Shown here in pieces: positions 54,342-64,000 of a stretch of 64,000 bases of DNA (position 1 is the stretch's first letter; every line of letters begins with the position of its first letter). Below the pieces are notes generated by a model. It saw nothing but the letters and a program-made list of their open reading frames with translations. It ran no database searches and had not been told where the DNA came from. This DNA comes from Drosophila persimilis (lineage: Eukaryota > Arthropoda > Insecta > Diptera > Drosophilidae). The translations under genes and the position numbers were made by a program. The stretch is from positions 2,232,001-2,296,000 of the forward strand of contig NW_020825321.1 of the NCBI RefSeq assembly GCF_003286085.1, read 5' to 3'.

Positions 54342-54656
54342 GATTAAGATTATAATCTTACTAATGTTCACCGTCCTACAGTCTACCGGACAGAATATAG
54401 AGATAGATCCCATCAACTCAAGGAATGGATATCTCATATTCAAAACAAATACCATTAACATACCCATTAATTATGAATACCACTATCTAACAATTAATAT
54501 AACAAAAACAGATGAAACATATCAGAGTTTACTAGAACAGGCAACCCAATTTGATAACGAAATCCAAGTTCACTATTTAGTCGAGAAATTGCAACGTGAA
54601 TTCAACGGCATAAAAATAGCCAAAAGAAACAGAAGAGGCCTTATAAATGCAAACTA
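54342..54656 (+). pseudogene. element L env, N-terminal part
   Basis: Env-like gene start: a hydrophobic leader MIKIIILLMFTVLQSTGQ, an ectodomain segment and a basic furin-type site ending in RNRRGL. The frame stops at 54656 and the transmembrane half is deleted into the 3' LTR remnant. Described only; not functional. Confidence 0.7.
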
Positions 54657-54659
54657 ATC

Positions 54660-54726
54660 AATGTGCACTAAGTTTAAGTGAAAGAATAAAATCTAAAACG
54701 TAAACTGCAGTGTCGCATATTTAACT
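54660..54726 (+). repeat. element L 3' LTR remnant
   Basis: 67 bases similar to the end of the 5' LTR (gtgtcgcatatttaact), followed by a TA run. Confidence 0.75.
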
Positions 54727-54730
54727 ATAT

Positions 54731-54847
54731 ATATATATATACAACGAAACCCATCGGCCTTTCCTTTCTGTGACGACTGCTAGGAGTTTAAACTGGAACA
54801 TACACCTCGCCGTTGGATAATTGAACCTCGATCCACCCCTACAAGCA
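54731..54847 (+). repeat. element N 5' LTR, truncated
   Basis: 117 bases ending in ccctacaagca before the primer site. The left part was lost or lies beyond element L. No second copy in the window, so the assignment rests on the primer site. Confidence 0.5.
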
Positions 54848-54848
54848 T

Positions 54849-54866
54849 TGGTCCTTCGAGCCGGAT
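54849..54866 (+). promoter_or_regulatory. primer-binding site (tRNA-Tyr) of element N
   Basis: TGGTCCTTCGAGCCGGAT is fully complementary to the 3' end of tRNA-Tyr, the usual primer of several insect BEL/Pao elements. Confidence 0.8.
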
Positions 54867-55022
54867 CTTCGCCTTCCCCATAAGGAGAAGCTCACCCCAG
54901 CCAGCATCGGCGGATCGCTCCAAGTTCAAGATAAGTACTCTTCGATTGTGCCTAACAACAGTGCAGTGATTTTATGCGAGTTTTCCATCCCAATCCGAAT
55001 TCCCGTGGCATATGTACATACA

Positions 55023-55237
55023 TGTAGGGATGCTTGGTGAGCTCCCTACAAGTGAGTAAGAATCCGCTCCAGAAACTCCATCAAATATAAGCCACACGTC
55101 TTTGTATTGTCTTTATTTTAATAAATGGTTACAATAAGTTTCTTTTTCTTAACACGTTCTTCTCTGCACGTCTACTCGCTTCCGCAGTCGAACTCTTACT
55201 TAGCTATCGATATATCTTCCTCTCATACCCTTGACTA
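55023..55237 (-). repeat. element O 3' LTR
   Basis: tgtagggatgcttggtgagc...cccttgacta, matching 59814-60027 with few changes. Confidence 0.9.
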
Positions 55238-55458
55238 TCCCTAGCGATAGATCGATACTCATTAAAGGGCTGCCAACCCTACATTCGGCCGTCCTGGCTC
55301 ATCATTCGACCCGAATGATTGAGACCACATTTTCATATACTCTGCCACCGTATTGGTCTTCAAGGCCCTTCACCATCACCCACTTTCTCAACAATGTACC
55401 GTCCATGTCTTAGTTTACGCGTCACAATATAAGGACCCAAGAATCTTCCCTTTAGTAG

Positions 55459-56442
55459 CTACCATATCATTAACTTGGTACTCTTTTTCTGGTTTCCGGG
55501 ACTTGTTGAACGACTTGCAATTTTCATTTTGCAGCTCTGCAGCTCTAAAATATACTCTTCCTCTACAAGCTTTTCTAAGTCACTGTCATACTTTGTCCTC
55601 ATTTTTATGCCTGTCAAAATCTTAAATGGGGATATCTTGGTACTTCTCGGAGGAGTGGAGCTTATAAACAATTGTACTCTACCAACATGCTTGTACCAGG
55701 CTTTCGGATCTTCTGCGCAAAGCTTTGTTAACATAGTAGTAACGACCTTATTAATTCGTTCTACCTGTCCATTACCACGCGGCACTCCTGTCGCTATCAG
55801 CAAATGTTGGATATCCTGTTCCTTACAATATTCCTCGAAAACATTAGCAGTAAATGCAGTGCCTATATCTGTGATCACACGCTTCGGGTTTCCAAAAACT
55901 TCGCCCTGTTTCTGCAACCTGTCAACCACATCATCAGCGCCTGTACTCTTTGTTGGATAAAGCCAGACAAATTTAGAAAAAGCGTCGACAAGCACTAGGA
56001 CGTGGTTATACTGTTTCTTAGTCAACTCCATCGGTCCAATATGGTCAATATGATACGTTTGCAAAGGCTCATCAGATTTGTCAATTACATTAAAATACCC
56101 TTCTTTCTTTCAAAATTTTGCGTCGCTCACAATGCACTCCACACACGACTTAACAATCCTATCCACTTTCCCTAACAAATCTGGAATAAAGTATTCGCGC
56201 TGCACTAGATCGATAGTTCTTTTGACACCAAAATGACCCTGACGATGAGCAATCATTATGATTTCGCTTTCCATCCCATATGGTATTACGATCAACTCTT
56301 TAACTGGATCCTTGTGCAAAATGTCATACTTCAAATAAAAGTCGTCATAAGAGTCGGGTTCTGAAAAATTGCTGATATATAAATATCCTGACGTTGAGCC
56401 TGCTTTATTCGATGTCTCAGTGAATCTTCCAACAACAAACAA
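55459..56442 (-). pseudogene. element O integrase
   Basis: Minus strand. The N-terminal zinc region has AHRQGHFGVKRTIDLV and CVECIVSDAKF. After a stop at about 56110 the core follows: HIDHIGPMELTKKQYNHVLV (first Asp), FVWLYPTKSTGADDVV, RVITDIGTAFTANVFEEYC (second Asp) and PRGNGQVERINKVVTTMLTK (Glu). All three catalytic positions look present. The C-terminal part to 55459 is short. Confidence 0.8.
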
Positions 56443-58265
56443 TGCACTCTACTCAATGCATCGACGTGTTTCATCTTTGTCCCTGACCGATGCTCAATTT
56501 CATAATTGAAGTCCTGAAGAAATATGGCCCAACGAGATACCTTAACTGGAACATCTTGTTTCCTCATCGTTAACGCAAAAGCATTACAGTCAGTAATAAT
56601 TTGTATCTTTCTCCCAAGCAAATACACTCCCCAATTCTTTATAGCCTGCACTATAGCCCTTCTGATTAAACAACTTTAAAACAGGAGAACAGGATAAATA
56701 AACTTTCAACTGAATGAATGATGCTAACTCTTCTTCACCCATTTTGAAAGAAACATCCTTTTTCATCAAAATTGTCAGTGGTCTGGCCACGACAGAAAAA
56801 TCCTTAACAAATATACGGAAATAGGAAGTTAGGCCCAAATAGCGTTGAACTTGTTTCCTGCCTCTCGGAATTGGAACATTTTCAACTGCCGAAGTTTTAT
56901 CTTGAGATGGTCTTATCGTTGAATTCTCTATTATGTAACCCAAAAAATAAGCCTTGCGCTGTAACACTTGCGATTTCTCCCATTTTATGCGTAATCCTGA
57001 AATCTCTGCGATACTCAACACCTTCTGTAATTTTTCAAGTCCTTCTTGCACTTCCTTTGATGGAATAATAATATCGTCCATATACAAAATCAAAATACCA
57101 TCATCTATCAATGGTCTGAAAACCGCATATATGTACCTCATAAATACTGGAGGGGAGTTAGTAATCCCAAATGGTACATAATTAAATTCATACTGTCCAC
57201 TCTGTGTGACAAAAGAGGTATATTTACGAGAATCCTCATGTACTGGCACGTGAAAAACCCATTAGACAAATCCAACGTAGTGAAAACACGTTCTTCCTGA
57301 AGCTTGAGTAAAACATCGTCGATTAACGCCATTGGAAAATTGTCACGAATTATCTTTTCATTAAATTTTTTATAATCACAACAAATTCTTTTTGAGCCAT
57401 CCTTCTTGGCGACAAGCATTGCAGGGGACGAGTATTCAGAAACACTATGGCGAATTATTCCTTCCTTTAACCAATCCCTGACCTGCTTATCGACTTTTTC
57501 ATTGTCCACGTAAGGTAGGCGTCTAGGTCTTTGACGGACCGGTACTTCATCTGACAATATTATCTTCATTTCAACAGGGCTGTTTTCTTGTTTTACGGGC
57601 TTATAATTTTCTACCAATCCAGCTATTATTGACCTCACCTCACGGTTCAAATGCGACAGGTCTATTCCTCGTGAGAACTCTTCAATAATATTGCTCGACA
57701 GTATCTGATGGAACGTGTTTTCCAATTCATCAATTGCGCTCCCTGAATCCGGAGGCCTGCTCACTTGAGTATCACTATGTTGAATGAACTCTAGATTTCG
57801 GCTTCCTTTAGTGAAACTACTGCTAACATACTCCTTTTCCGGTGGAACTTCAACCTCCCCTTGACGGATGTCATTTATTGAATGAAAGAAAACTCCTTTC
57901 TTCCCTATGCTTGCATTGAAAAAATCAAGAACATCACTTCCAATTACACCTTCGTACAGGGTATCATCGTCACGGACTACATGAAAACACATTTCCAAAG
58001 GAACGTCATCCAACTTAGTAACAACGTTAAATGAACCCAACGTATAGATTTTCTTGCCTCCTATTCCTATCAGTTCTTTTATATCGTTTTTCAACGCAAC
58101 TGGGAAAATCTTTCTGTAGACTTTCTCGCTCATGGTACAAATATCGCTGCCAGAATCAATCAATGCAGTGATATCTTCATTAGCAATTTCGAAATTCTTA
58201 AAAGCCCGATTAAAACTGGTCTGAGAAAATTGCTGGACATTTGAAATTTTCTTCTCTGTTGCCAT
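56331..58265 (-). pseudogene. element O protease, RT and RNase H
   Basis: Protease TALIDSGSDICTMSEKV (near 58160) is intact. RT: GIIRHSVSEYSSPAMLVAKK, CCDYKKFNEKIIRDNFPMAL, TTLDLSNGFF, a frameshift near 57240, then YVPFGITNSPPVFMRYI and catalytic YMDD in LILYMDDIII (about 57075) and YLGLTSYFRIFVKDFS. RNase H: a frameshift near 56650, then IQIITDCNAFALTMRKQ and KHVDALSRV. Only indels separate it from a complete pol. Confidence 0.8.
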
Positions 58266-58987
58266 TCGTGAACCTTTTGCCTCGCATTGATTTGCCTTGT
58301 GACCTAGTTGATTGCAATTAAAACATTTGACGGCACTTTCCTTGCAATACTTTGCAATATGACTACCTCCACATTTGAAACAACGCCATTCATCCCTGAT
58401 TTGTACCGAACTATTCTCAAACTTTGGTTTTGCCCTTAGCGTACTTCCTTGATTCGCACTGATCTTTTCATAAATCTTAATTTGCCTACGAAATTCCTTA
58501 AAATTTTTTGCTTAGTACAGACAGCTTTTGTTTTGCTTGGAGTCAGGAATGCCCTCAATAATATATTCAATAATACTTTCTTCATCTAGCTGGGATTTAC
58601 TTGCCATGGTACACATGCTATAAAAATATTCAACTAAAATCTCCTTATGGGTCTTCTTTCTATTTTCTAATAGCTTATGAACTTGCTTTGCCGTTAACTT
58701 CTCAGGGAATCTTCGATGTCTCTTAATGTGAACGCCATGTTTACTGAACTACCAACTTCTGCTTCGCTTACCGAATTTAAAATTGGCGCGTCTTCTGTCT
58801 GTTCGTCCCCAGTTGTATTGATCGTTTCTTCGTATATAGATTCTTCGTTTTCGTCTTGATCTAGTCTAAAATACGAATATAGTCTCTCCCGTAAAACTGA
58901 TTTAACACCTGAATGCTGCAGATGTTGCTCTTTCAATTTTTCTCTCAACTCTGCTACGGTTAGGTCTAAGATTTCTTCGCGTTGCAT
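58266..58987 (-). pseudogene. element O gag (SAP-like N-terminus, two CCHC knuckles)
   Basis: Starts at 58987 with MQREEILDLTVAELREKLKE and continues QHLQHSGVKSVLRERLYSY, the helix-loop-helix pattern of a SAP domain, common in mdg3-type gags. The middle is out of frame after 58694. The C-terminal end has two zinc knuckles, CFKCGGSHIAKYC (about 58390) and CFNCNQLGHKANQC (about 58310), just before the protease. Confidence 0.75.
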
Positions 58988-59129
58988 ATTACACTATTAG
59001 CTTAAATATAGTTTACGTTGAATCCGCTTCCTAAAATTTGTAACACCTTAAATCTGTTCCGTATATTCAATACTTGCGTATACAGACATCAGGTGCGAGA
59101 ATCGTCTTTTCCAATACACGCAGACAAAC

Positions 59130-59670
59130 GATGCGTTCTTCTTCACGTCGTTGTCGTTCGCAGGGTATACAAGCCGCACGGGGCCGTGCGAAGTGCCACT
59201 GTTGTTGTTTCGTCGTTTGCTGCTTTCCTCTACACTCGCAATGTGGACGAAAATGAATAACGTCGTTCAAGTCTTCCTTGCTTTGTAGATTCCTTCTTTG
59301 CGTCGTCTTCGTTCGCAGGGTATACACGCCGCACGTGGCCGTGCGAAGTGCCACTGTTGTTGCTTCGTCGTTTGCTGCTTTCCTCTTTTCTGCACGTTCG
59401 CAATCTGAACGTCTCTTCAGTCCTCCTTGCTCTGTACTTTCGTCGTTGGCTTTTCACTCTTTCCCGTTTGCCTTGCTCTTTTGACGAAAACGAATAGTGT
59501 CGTTTTGCGTCCTCTTTCCACTTTATTTTCGGGTCTGCGTTTATTTTGTAGCCTCGTCATTTTGTAGCTCTGTAGCTCTTCGTTGTTAGCTACCTCTGCT
59601 CTCTGCACTTTGACGAAAACGAATAGTGTCGTTTTGCGTCCTCTTCCCTCTTTATTTTCGTTTCTCACAG
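59130..59670 (-). repeat. two tandem duplications in the element O leader
   Basis: A unit with cgttcgcagggtatac, gccgtgcgaagtgccactgt and cgtcgtttgctgctttcctc occurs at about 59150-59230 and again at about 59307-59390. A second unit with gacgaaaacgaatagtgtcg and ttttgcgtcctctt occurs at about 59480-59520 and again at about 59600-59645. Both lie between the primer site and gag. Confidence 0.85.
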
Positions 59671-59792
59671 CCGCTTCTCGGCATCTGCTTTCATTTGATC
59701 GTCGTAGCTTCGTTGGTCGTAATTTCACAATTTTGCGCAAAACTTAATGGTATTGGCAACTTGTACACGAATACACATTCACTTGTGGTTCT

Positions 59793-59810
59793 ATCCCGGA
59801 CGAGCCCCCA
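59793..59810 (-). promoter_or_regulatory. primer-binding site (tRNA-Pro) of element O
   Basis: Minus strand TGGGGGCTCGTCCGGGAT, the complement of the tRNA-Pro 3' end and the same 18 bases as the well-known primer site of murine gammaretroviruses. Confidence 0.85.
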
Positions 59811-59813
59811 AAT

Positions 59814-60027
59814 TGTAGGGATCCTTGGTGAGCTCCCTACAAGTGAGTAAGAATCCGCTCCAGAAACTCCATCAAATATAAGCCACACGTCGTTGTATTG
59901 TCTTTATTTTAATAAATGGTTACAATAAGTTTCTTTTTCTTAACACGTTTTTCTCTGCAAGTCTACTCGCTCCCGCAGTCGAACTTTACTTAGCTATCGA
60001 TATATCTTCCTCTCATACCCTTGACCA
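59814..60027 (-). repeat. element O 5' LTR
   Basis: 214 bases, TGGTCAAGGG...CCCTACA on the minus strand. Confidence 0.9.
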
Positions 60028-60180
60028 TACCCATCCACCCAGCTCCAACGGCTCAGTCACTACGCCCACATCTTCCCGTCCGGCCCCAGCTGAGCGAGGA
60101 GCACGTCCCGGGCTCACACACCACATGCCTTCGAGGCTTTGTTGCTCCCCTCGGTAGACCCTCGCACGGCTCCTAGCACT

Positions 60181-61888
60181 ATGGCCCTGTCGGCCGCCAG
60201 TTCCGCACGGTCTACGTTTGCCTTGGCTGCAAGCAGACTGACCCGCTTCGACCAGAATCTCAGCGCTCCAGATGCTAGCACACCAACCCGCTCGCTCTCC
60301 CAAGTCCATCGAGAACAACTCCGAAGCCTGTGGGCAAAGGTGGACGCGGAGTTCGCGGCCTGTTCGGTGACGATGGCGGAAGAGGATCCAGAGGGTGTAG
60401 CTGATGTCCAAGAGATTACCGATGACTGCTACGCGGTCTACGCGCAATGCCTGGCCGAACTGAACGATCAGCTCGAGCCCCCGAATGTCCCCGAATGTTC
60501 AAGTGCCGACTTCCGGCGGTTGCCGCCTCCCTCCATGTGACACTGAAGTTTTCAGTGGGGACTATCAGCAGTGGCCCACGTTCCGAGACCTGTTCACCGC
60601 CATCTACATAGAAAACCCAAGGTTTTCTCCAGTGGAAAAACTGTTCCACCTCAACAAAAAGACCAGCGGTGAAGCCCACGACATAGTGGCACAGGCTCCA
60701 CTTACGAACGAGGGTTTCGCGTCCGCATGGAACGCCCTCCGTGAGCGTTTCCAAAACAAGAGGCTTATACTCAAGGCCCAGCTGAAGATCCTTTTCAGTC
60801 TGCCGCAAATCCGTACCGAATCAGCAGCAGCGCTAAAAGAGCTCCAGAGGGCCGTCCACAAGTGCCTCACGACACTCACCCATTCCGAGGTCTCCACAGA
60901 CAGCGTTTTCGCTGACGGAGTTTTAGTGTACCTCATTTCCGCTAAGCTGCCAAAGACGACCTTAGAGCTTTGGGATCAATCCGTGACGCACAAGTCCGAA
61001 ATTCCCACCTGGCACGCCACGGACAAGTTCCTGGCGGAGCGGTACCTGTCTCTCGAAGTGACCGAGGACGACCATCCAGGCATGCAGACTCAGGCCCACT
61101 CCAGGGCGAGCATACGCACTTCAGACAATTCGAGAAGCAATCCGTTTCGGTCTCAAGGAAGTCCTTATCCTAGGAGTGCCCACTCGTTCGAGACCACAGT
61201 GAATCAAACGTGGAGCACGTGTGATCTATGCTCCATAGAGTATCATCCAATCCGGTTATGCCCTTACTTCCTTCAAATGCCCGCTGGCACTCGCTCCGAC
61301 TACATTAAGCAAAAGCAGCTTTGTTTGAACTGCTTTGCAAGGGGCCACCAGATACGAGCATGCCAAAGCGCCCATAATTGCATAATTTGTGGAGACCGGC
61401 ACCATACGCTTCTACACCGTAGCAATCCAGCAAACTCCAGCGAGGCGATTTCCACAACGGCACAAAATTCCTCAGCGTGGCCCGAGCTACATCTACGAGT
61501 ACCAAGCGTACAAAATCCAAGTTCGTCCAAAGCCCAGCCAAACGTTCAGTCGTATTTCGCCTCCGGCACGAGTGCTGTCCTCCTAGGCACGGCCATCGTT
61601 AATATTTGCCACCTGGGAAAAACTTTCCACGCCCGCGCTCTGATCGACTCTGGCTCAAAAGCGACGTTCATTGCAGAACGTCTTGTGGACAAGATCAAAT
61701 TGCCATTCCAACGTATCCAGGCACAGGTCTCCGGCCTAAATAATGCCGTATCCGCTCAGTCAAAGAAGCTCTGCAGTTTTTCCATCCGTTCTCCGACTAA
61801 GCCGGGCTTACAACTAAATGCCCGGCCTACGTTATTGCGGAATTGGCCGCGAATATTCCATCGCATCCGATCTCGCAAGGGTTCTTGA
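60181..61888 (+). pseudogene. element N gag and protease start
   Basis: ATG at 60181 (MALSAASSARSTFALAAS). The coiled N-terminal part (RSLSQVHREQLRSLWAKV) runs to about 60500. A frameshift there leads to the gag core LPPCDTEVFSGDYQQWPTF and GEAHDIV, then CDLCSIEYHPIRLC, CLNCFARGHQIRAC and CIICGDRHHTLLH. The protease begins with ARALIDSGSKATFIAERL (about 61635). A second frameshift near 61840 ends this frame. Confidence 0.8.
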
Positions 61889-62092
61889 GAGACCTGCCGA
61901 ACCTCTCATGGGCGGATCCGACCTTCTATGAGAGTTCACAAATAGATGTCCTGATTGGAGCAGATATCCTTCCGTCCATTCATTTAAGTGGCTCACTGAC
62001 CAACATCTGTGGCTCTCTCCTCGGGCAGGAGATCATTTTCGGCTGGGTACTCACAGGTCCAGTGCCTCAGGTGATGAATCAAATCTCATAGT
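61843..62092 (+). pseudogene. element N protease end
   Basis: Continues the Pao protease in a new frame: SWADPTFYESSQIDVLIGAD and IFGWVLTGPVP, the blocks that precede the pol linker, and stops at 62089-62091. Confidence 0.75.
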
Positions 62093-62318
62093 TCTCGAGT
62101 CAAATTTCCAGACGACCTATCACACTGGTAGAAGACTCGGGGTCTTTTTACGACAGCAATTTCCTTCCAGCTCCCTCCGCAGAAGTTCTCGAACGGTCTC
62201 CTGACCGACGGAAATATTTCCAAAATATGCACTGTATGAAAGCTCTACGCTCCGGTCCGAATTCAAGCCTGAACTCGAAGGTGAATCCGTCCTTAGATCA
62301 ACATAGCCTCACCAGACT
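62093..62318 (+). other. pol linker remnant of element N, then junction
   Basis: Could encode the short linker that follows the protease (FSSQISRRPITLVEDSGSFY) but there is no RT after it. The exact junction to the next unit is not visible. Confidence 0.35.
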
Positions 62319-62818
62319 ATGCAACCGGGCGGCAATTTCCAATGTCTTAAATGTGCCTCTCACCCGTTCCAAGATCGTTACTTATGTGTCTTCGACGCCT
62401 TTCAACCTAGTTCTCCGCACCCAGATATGGCCCCACGTCCCCGCGCCAACCGCACAAGGGAGAACCGACATGCTCGGGAAATTGGGTCCTACCGTTGCCG
62501 AATCTGCCAAGGAGTCCATCCGCTACGGACCTACCACCAATTTCTTCTCCTGAGCCCCGAAGAGAGACTCCGAGCTGTCCTTATCAACCAGTATTGCGGG
62601 AACTGCCTGGCTCACCAACACTCCGACAAGAACAACCACACGCTACTCCACGTACCCACGTCTCGTCGTCCAGCCCGCTCAGCCTCGGGAGCATCGTCGC
62701 CATCGAACCATGCCAAACGCCGCCCTCGTCGTCCAGCCCGCTCAGCCGCGACTGTACCGTCGTCATCTACATCGGCTCACGACGAACGACACACTCCATC
62801 CACAGATGGTGGGGAGGA
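62319..62818 (+). pseudogene. zinc-knuckle gag-like ORF of an unassigned element
   Basis: An open frame that reads RCRICQGVHPLR, then LSPEERLRAVLINQYCGNCL and HTLLHVP, the spacing of the knuckle region in BEL/Pao-type gags, but with the first knuckle's last Cys replaced by Tyr and the middle knuckle shortened. A basic Ser/Pro-rich tail follows. The frame then runs into the start of element J copy 2 and stops at 62967-62969. It is distinct from the element N knuckles, so a second gag-like module. Confidence 0.5.
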
Positions 62819-64000
62819 TGTTCAGGCCAGCAGTAAACAATTTTCGCGCACTGTGTCAACTCCGTGCGCCCCGGTCCCAACTCGCTCTCGCGCGCTCGGA
62901 GGGGCGCTCGGATCCACAATCCACGATCCACACGGCGCTCACGGCAGCAAAAGCATCATAAGGCATTGAGTTAGTTAGTTACAATTTCTCCCCGCTTCAG
63001 ACGGGGGCGCGACCCCGTGACCCCGCGACCCCCGCGCGACCCCCCCAACCAAATACACACACATAATTATATATATACCACGAAACACAACGGTTTTTCA
63101 ACGGTTTTGACGGCTACTCGGAGGTTCACTGGATCATCAATTTCGTTGTGGGAGAGTTAAGCTTCGATCGAATATGAGGCACTTGGGCATATGAAGGAAA
63201 TGCACACGAAGGAAATAGCAAGATCACGATATTTTATTCCACATCACTGTGTAATGAAACCTGACAGCTCTACTACGAAATTGAGAGTTGTCTTTGATGC
63301 TTCTGCTGTTACGTCGTCCGGCAAATCACTCAACGATTTGATGCATAAAGGCCCGACCGTGTAAAGTTCGATATTTTCAATATTTCTTCGATTCCGGATG
63401 CACAAATATGTATTTACGGCTGACATCGAACAAATGTATCGTCAGATCTGGGTCAATCCTGAGGACCAGTATTATCAAACAATAGTATGGCGAAATGATC
63501 CATCAGAAGATCTGAGATATTACAGACTTAAAACTGTAACATATGGAACTCAGGCAGCTCCATATTTAGCCACAAAATGCCTACAATATCTTGTTCAAAA
63601 GGGCAAGAGAGAATACCCGGCGGGAGATGCTGCACTAGAAAAGGATTTTTATGTTTATGGTTGCTTAACAGGAGCAGATTCTATACCAGAGGCCCTCCAG
63701 AAACAGAAAGAACTTAACCAGCTCTTGCAAAAAGCAGGATTTAAGCTGAGAAAATAGTGCACAAACAACTTTCACATACTACAGGACATTCCGAAGAAAG
63801 ATATGATTTCAAACGTAAAACTGGAAGATACCGATTATGAGGACTGTAGCATAAAGACCCTTGGGATCACTTGGATGCTTAAAGCGGACCATTTTTGTGG
63901 CAAAACAGAAATTGCAATAAAAGATATAATAACCAGAAGAGATGTCGTATCCGAAATTTTTAGGATTTTCGATTGTCTGGGGCTATTTTCACCGGTGGGC
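62819..64000 (+). mobile_element. element J copy 2: BEL LTR plus truncated RT
   Basis: Same sequence as 45668-46913 with scattered substitutions and an extra about 33 bases near 62872-62905. It begins with the same TGTTCAGG. The C-rich tract is at 63000-63045 and a TATA-like attatatatata at 63067-63078. It continues past the window end. Confidence 0.65.
63184..64000 (+). pseudogene. element J copy 2 reverse transcriptase
   Basis: Matches the RT at 46003-46819 almost base for base, including both internal stops (63361 and 63755) and the YVYG catalytic site (about 63651-63682). Cut by the window end within FSPVG. Confidence 0.85.

Larger units (their letters stand above)
47711..54726 (+). mobile_element. 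Gypsy element L, 17.6/297-like, with env
   Basis: LTR termini AGT...ACT, tRNA-Ser primer site, TATA target (ATAT on both sides) and gene order gag, protease-RT-RNase H-integrase, env are those of the 17.6/297/ZAM group of Drosophila Gypsy elements. Gag carries a 2.4 kb composite insertion. Env and the first about 260 bases of the 3' LTR are deleted. Several frameshifts and a nonsense codon in pol. Inactive. Confidence 0.8.
55023..60027 (-). mobile_element. Gypsy element O, mdg3-like
   Basis: A 5.0 kb minus-strand Gypsy element with short LTRs (214-215 bases), a tRNA-Pro primer site, gag with a SAP-like N-terminus and two CCHC knuckles, and pol in the order protease-RT-RNase H-integrase; no env. 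Flanks TACA and TACC suggest a 4-base duplication with one mismatch in the leader of element N. Frameshifts split pol into at least five frames. Confidence 0.8.
54731..62318 (+). mobile_element. Pao-like element N, interrupted by element O
   Basis: LTR end, tRNA-Tyr primer site and leader at 54731-55022; after element O the leader goes on at 60028, then gag and protease to about 62092. No RT of this element was recognised; at 62.3 kb other sequence begins. Gag and protease resemble the Pao branch (GDYQQWPTFRDLFTAIYI, ARALIDSGSKATFI). Confidence 0.65.

Noticed and set aside
54849..54866. tRNA gene fragments (sequence matching tRNA-Tyr, -Trp, -Ser, -Pro 3' ends)
   Set aside because: Only 12-19 bases match, always next to an LTR end and in antisense: these are primer-binding sites, not tRNA genes.
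59067..59740. Arg-rich frames on both strands in the leader of element O
   Set aside because: They follow the tandem duplications of the leader and have no counterpart in known Gypsy proteins.

Overview
The window is a nest of transposable elements from a dipteran genome, most likely a Drosophila and most likely pericentromeric heterochromatin or an element cluster. The reasons are CR1-type LINEs with a PHD-like ORF1, many BEL/Pao LTR retrotransposons (roo-like and others), Gypsy elements of 17.6/297 and mdg3 type, and mini-me elements with their paired (GTCY)n and (TA)n tracts. Nothing bacterial or viral in organisation is present, and no intact host gene was found. One 85-codon open frame at 44.4-44.6 kb could be a host exon.

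Layout. 1-2.8 kb: scraps (BEL integrase, mini-me pieces, two CR1 pieces). 3.0-7.2 kb: CR1 copy A on the plus strand, with ORF1 and ORF2 both broken. 7.4-21.9 kb: CR1 copy B on the minus strand, split by BEL-LZ copy 1 (7478-10697, minus) and by roo-like element D (11842-20340, plus, with env). 22.55-43.79 kb: BEL element E, bounded by a perfect 5-base duplication CACAG. It carries BEL element F (23439-29220, minus), a 746-base Harbinger-like MITE (30237-30982) and, inside its 3' LTR, BEL element H (32659-43713, minus). H in turn carries BEL-LZ copy 2 (35273-38565, plus, perfect duplication TATGC). 44-47.7 kb: mini-me scraps, the possible host exon, a truncated relative of H, element J copy 1, and a CR1 piece. 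47.7-54.7 kb: Gypsy element L, whose gag is interrupted by two mini-mes flanking a foreign reverse-transcriptase fragment. 54.7-62.3 kb: Pao-like element N, interrupted by mdg3-like Gypsy element O (55023-60027, minus). 62.3-64.0 kb: a zinc-knuckle ORF, then element J copy 2, which runs off the window.

The only long intact frame is the 710-residue protein of BEL-LZ copy 2. It is a Gag-protease protein in which reverse transcriptase, RNase H and integrase have been removed and a short leucine-zipper tail added. The same architecture is present in copy 1, so the shortened form has itself transposed. It must borrow polymerase and integrase from another element, which makes it the best candidate here for something undescribed. 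Other structural oddities are polypurine-tract/U3 tandem repeats at the edge of the element H LTR, a 702-base tandem duplication in the element D env, and two insertions of a LTR-plus-dead-RT derivative (J).

Primer-binding sites were read by eye against remembered tRNA 3' ends: tRNA-Trp for C1, C2, D, E and F; tRNA-Tyr for H and N; tRNA-Ser for L; tRNA-Pro for O. All family names are by resemblance. No database search was possible.
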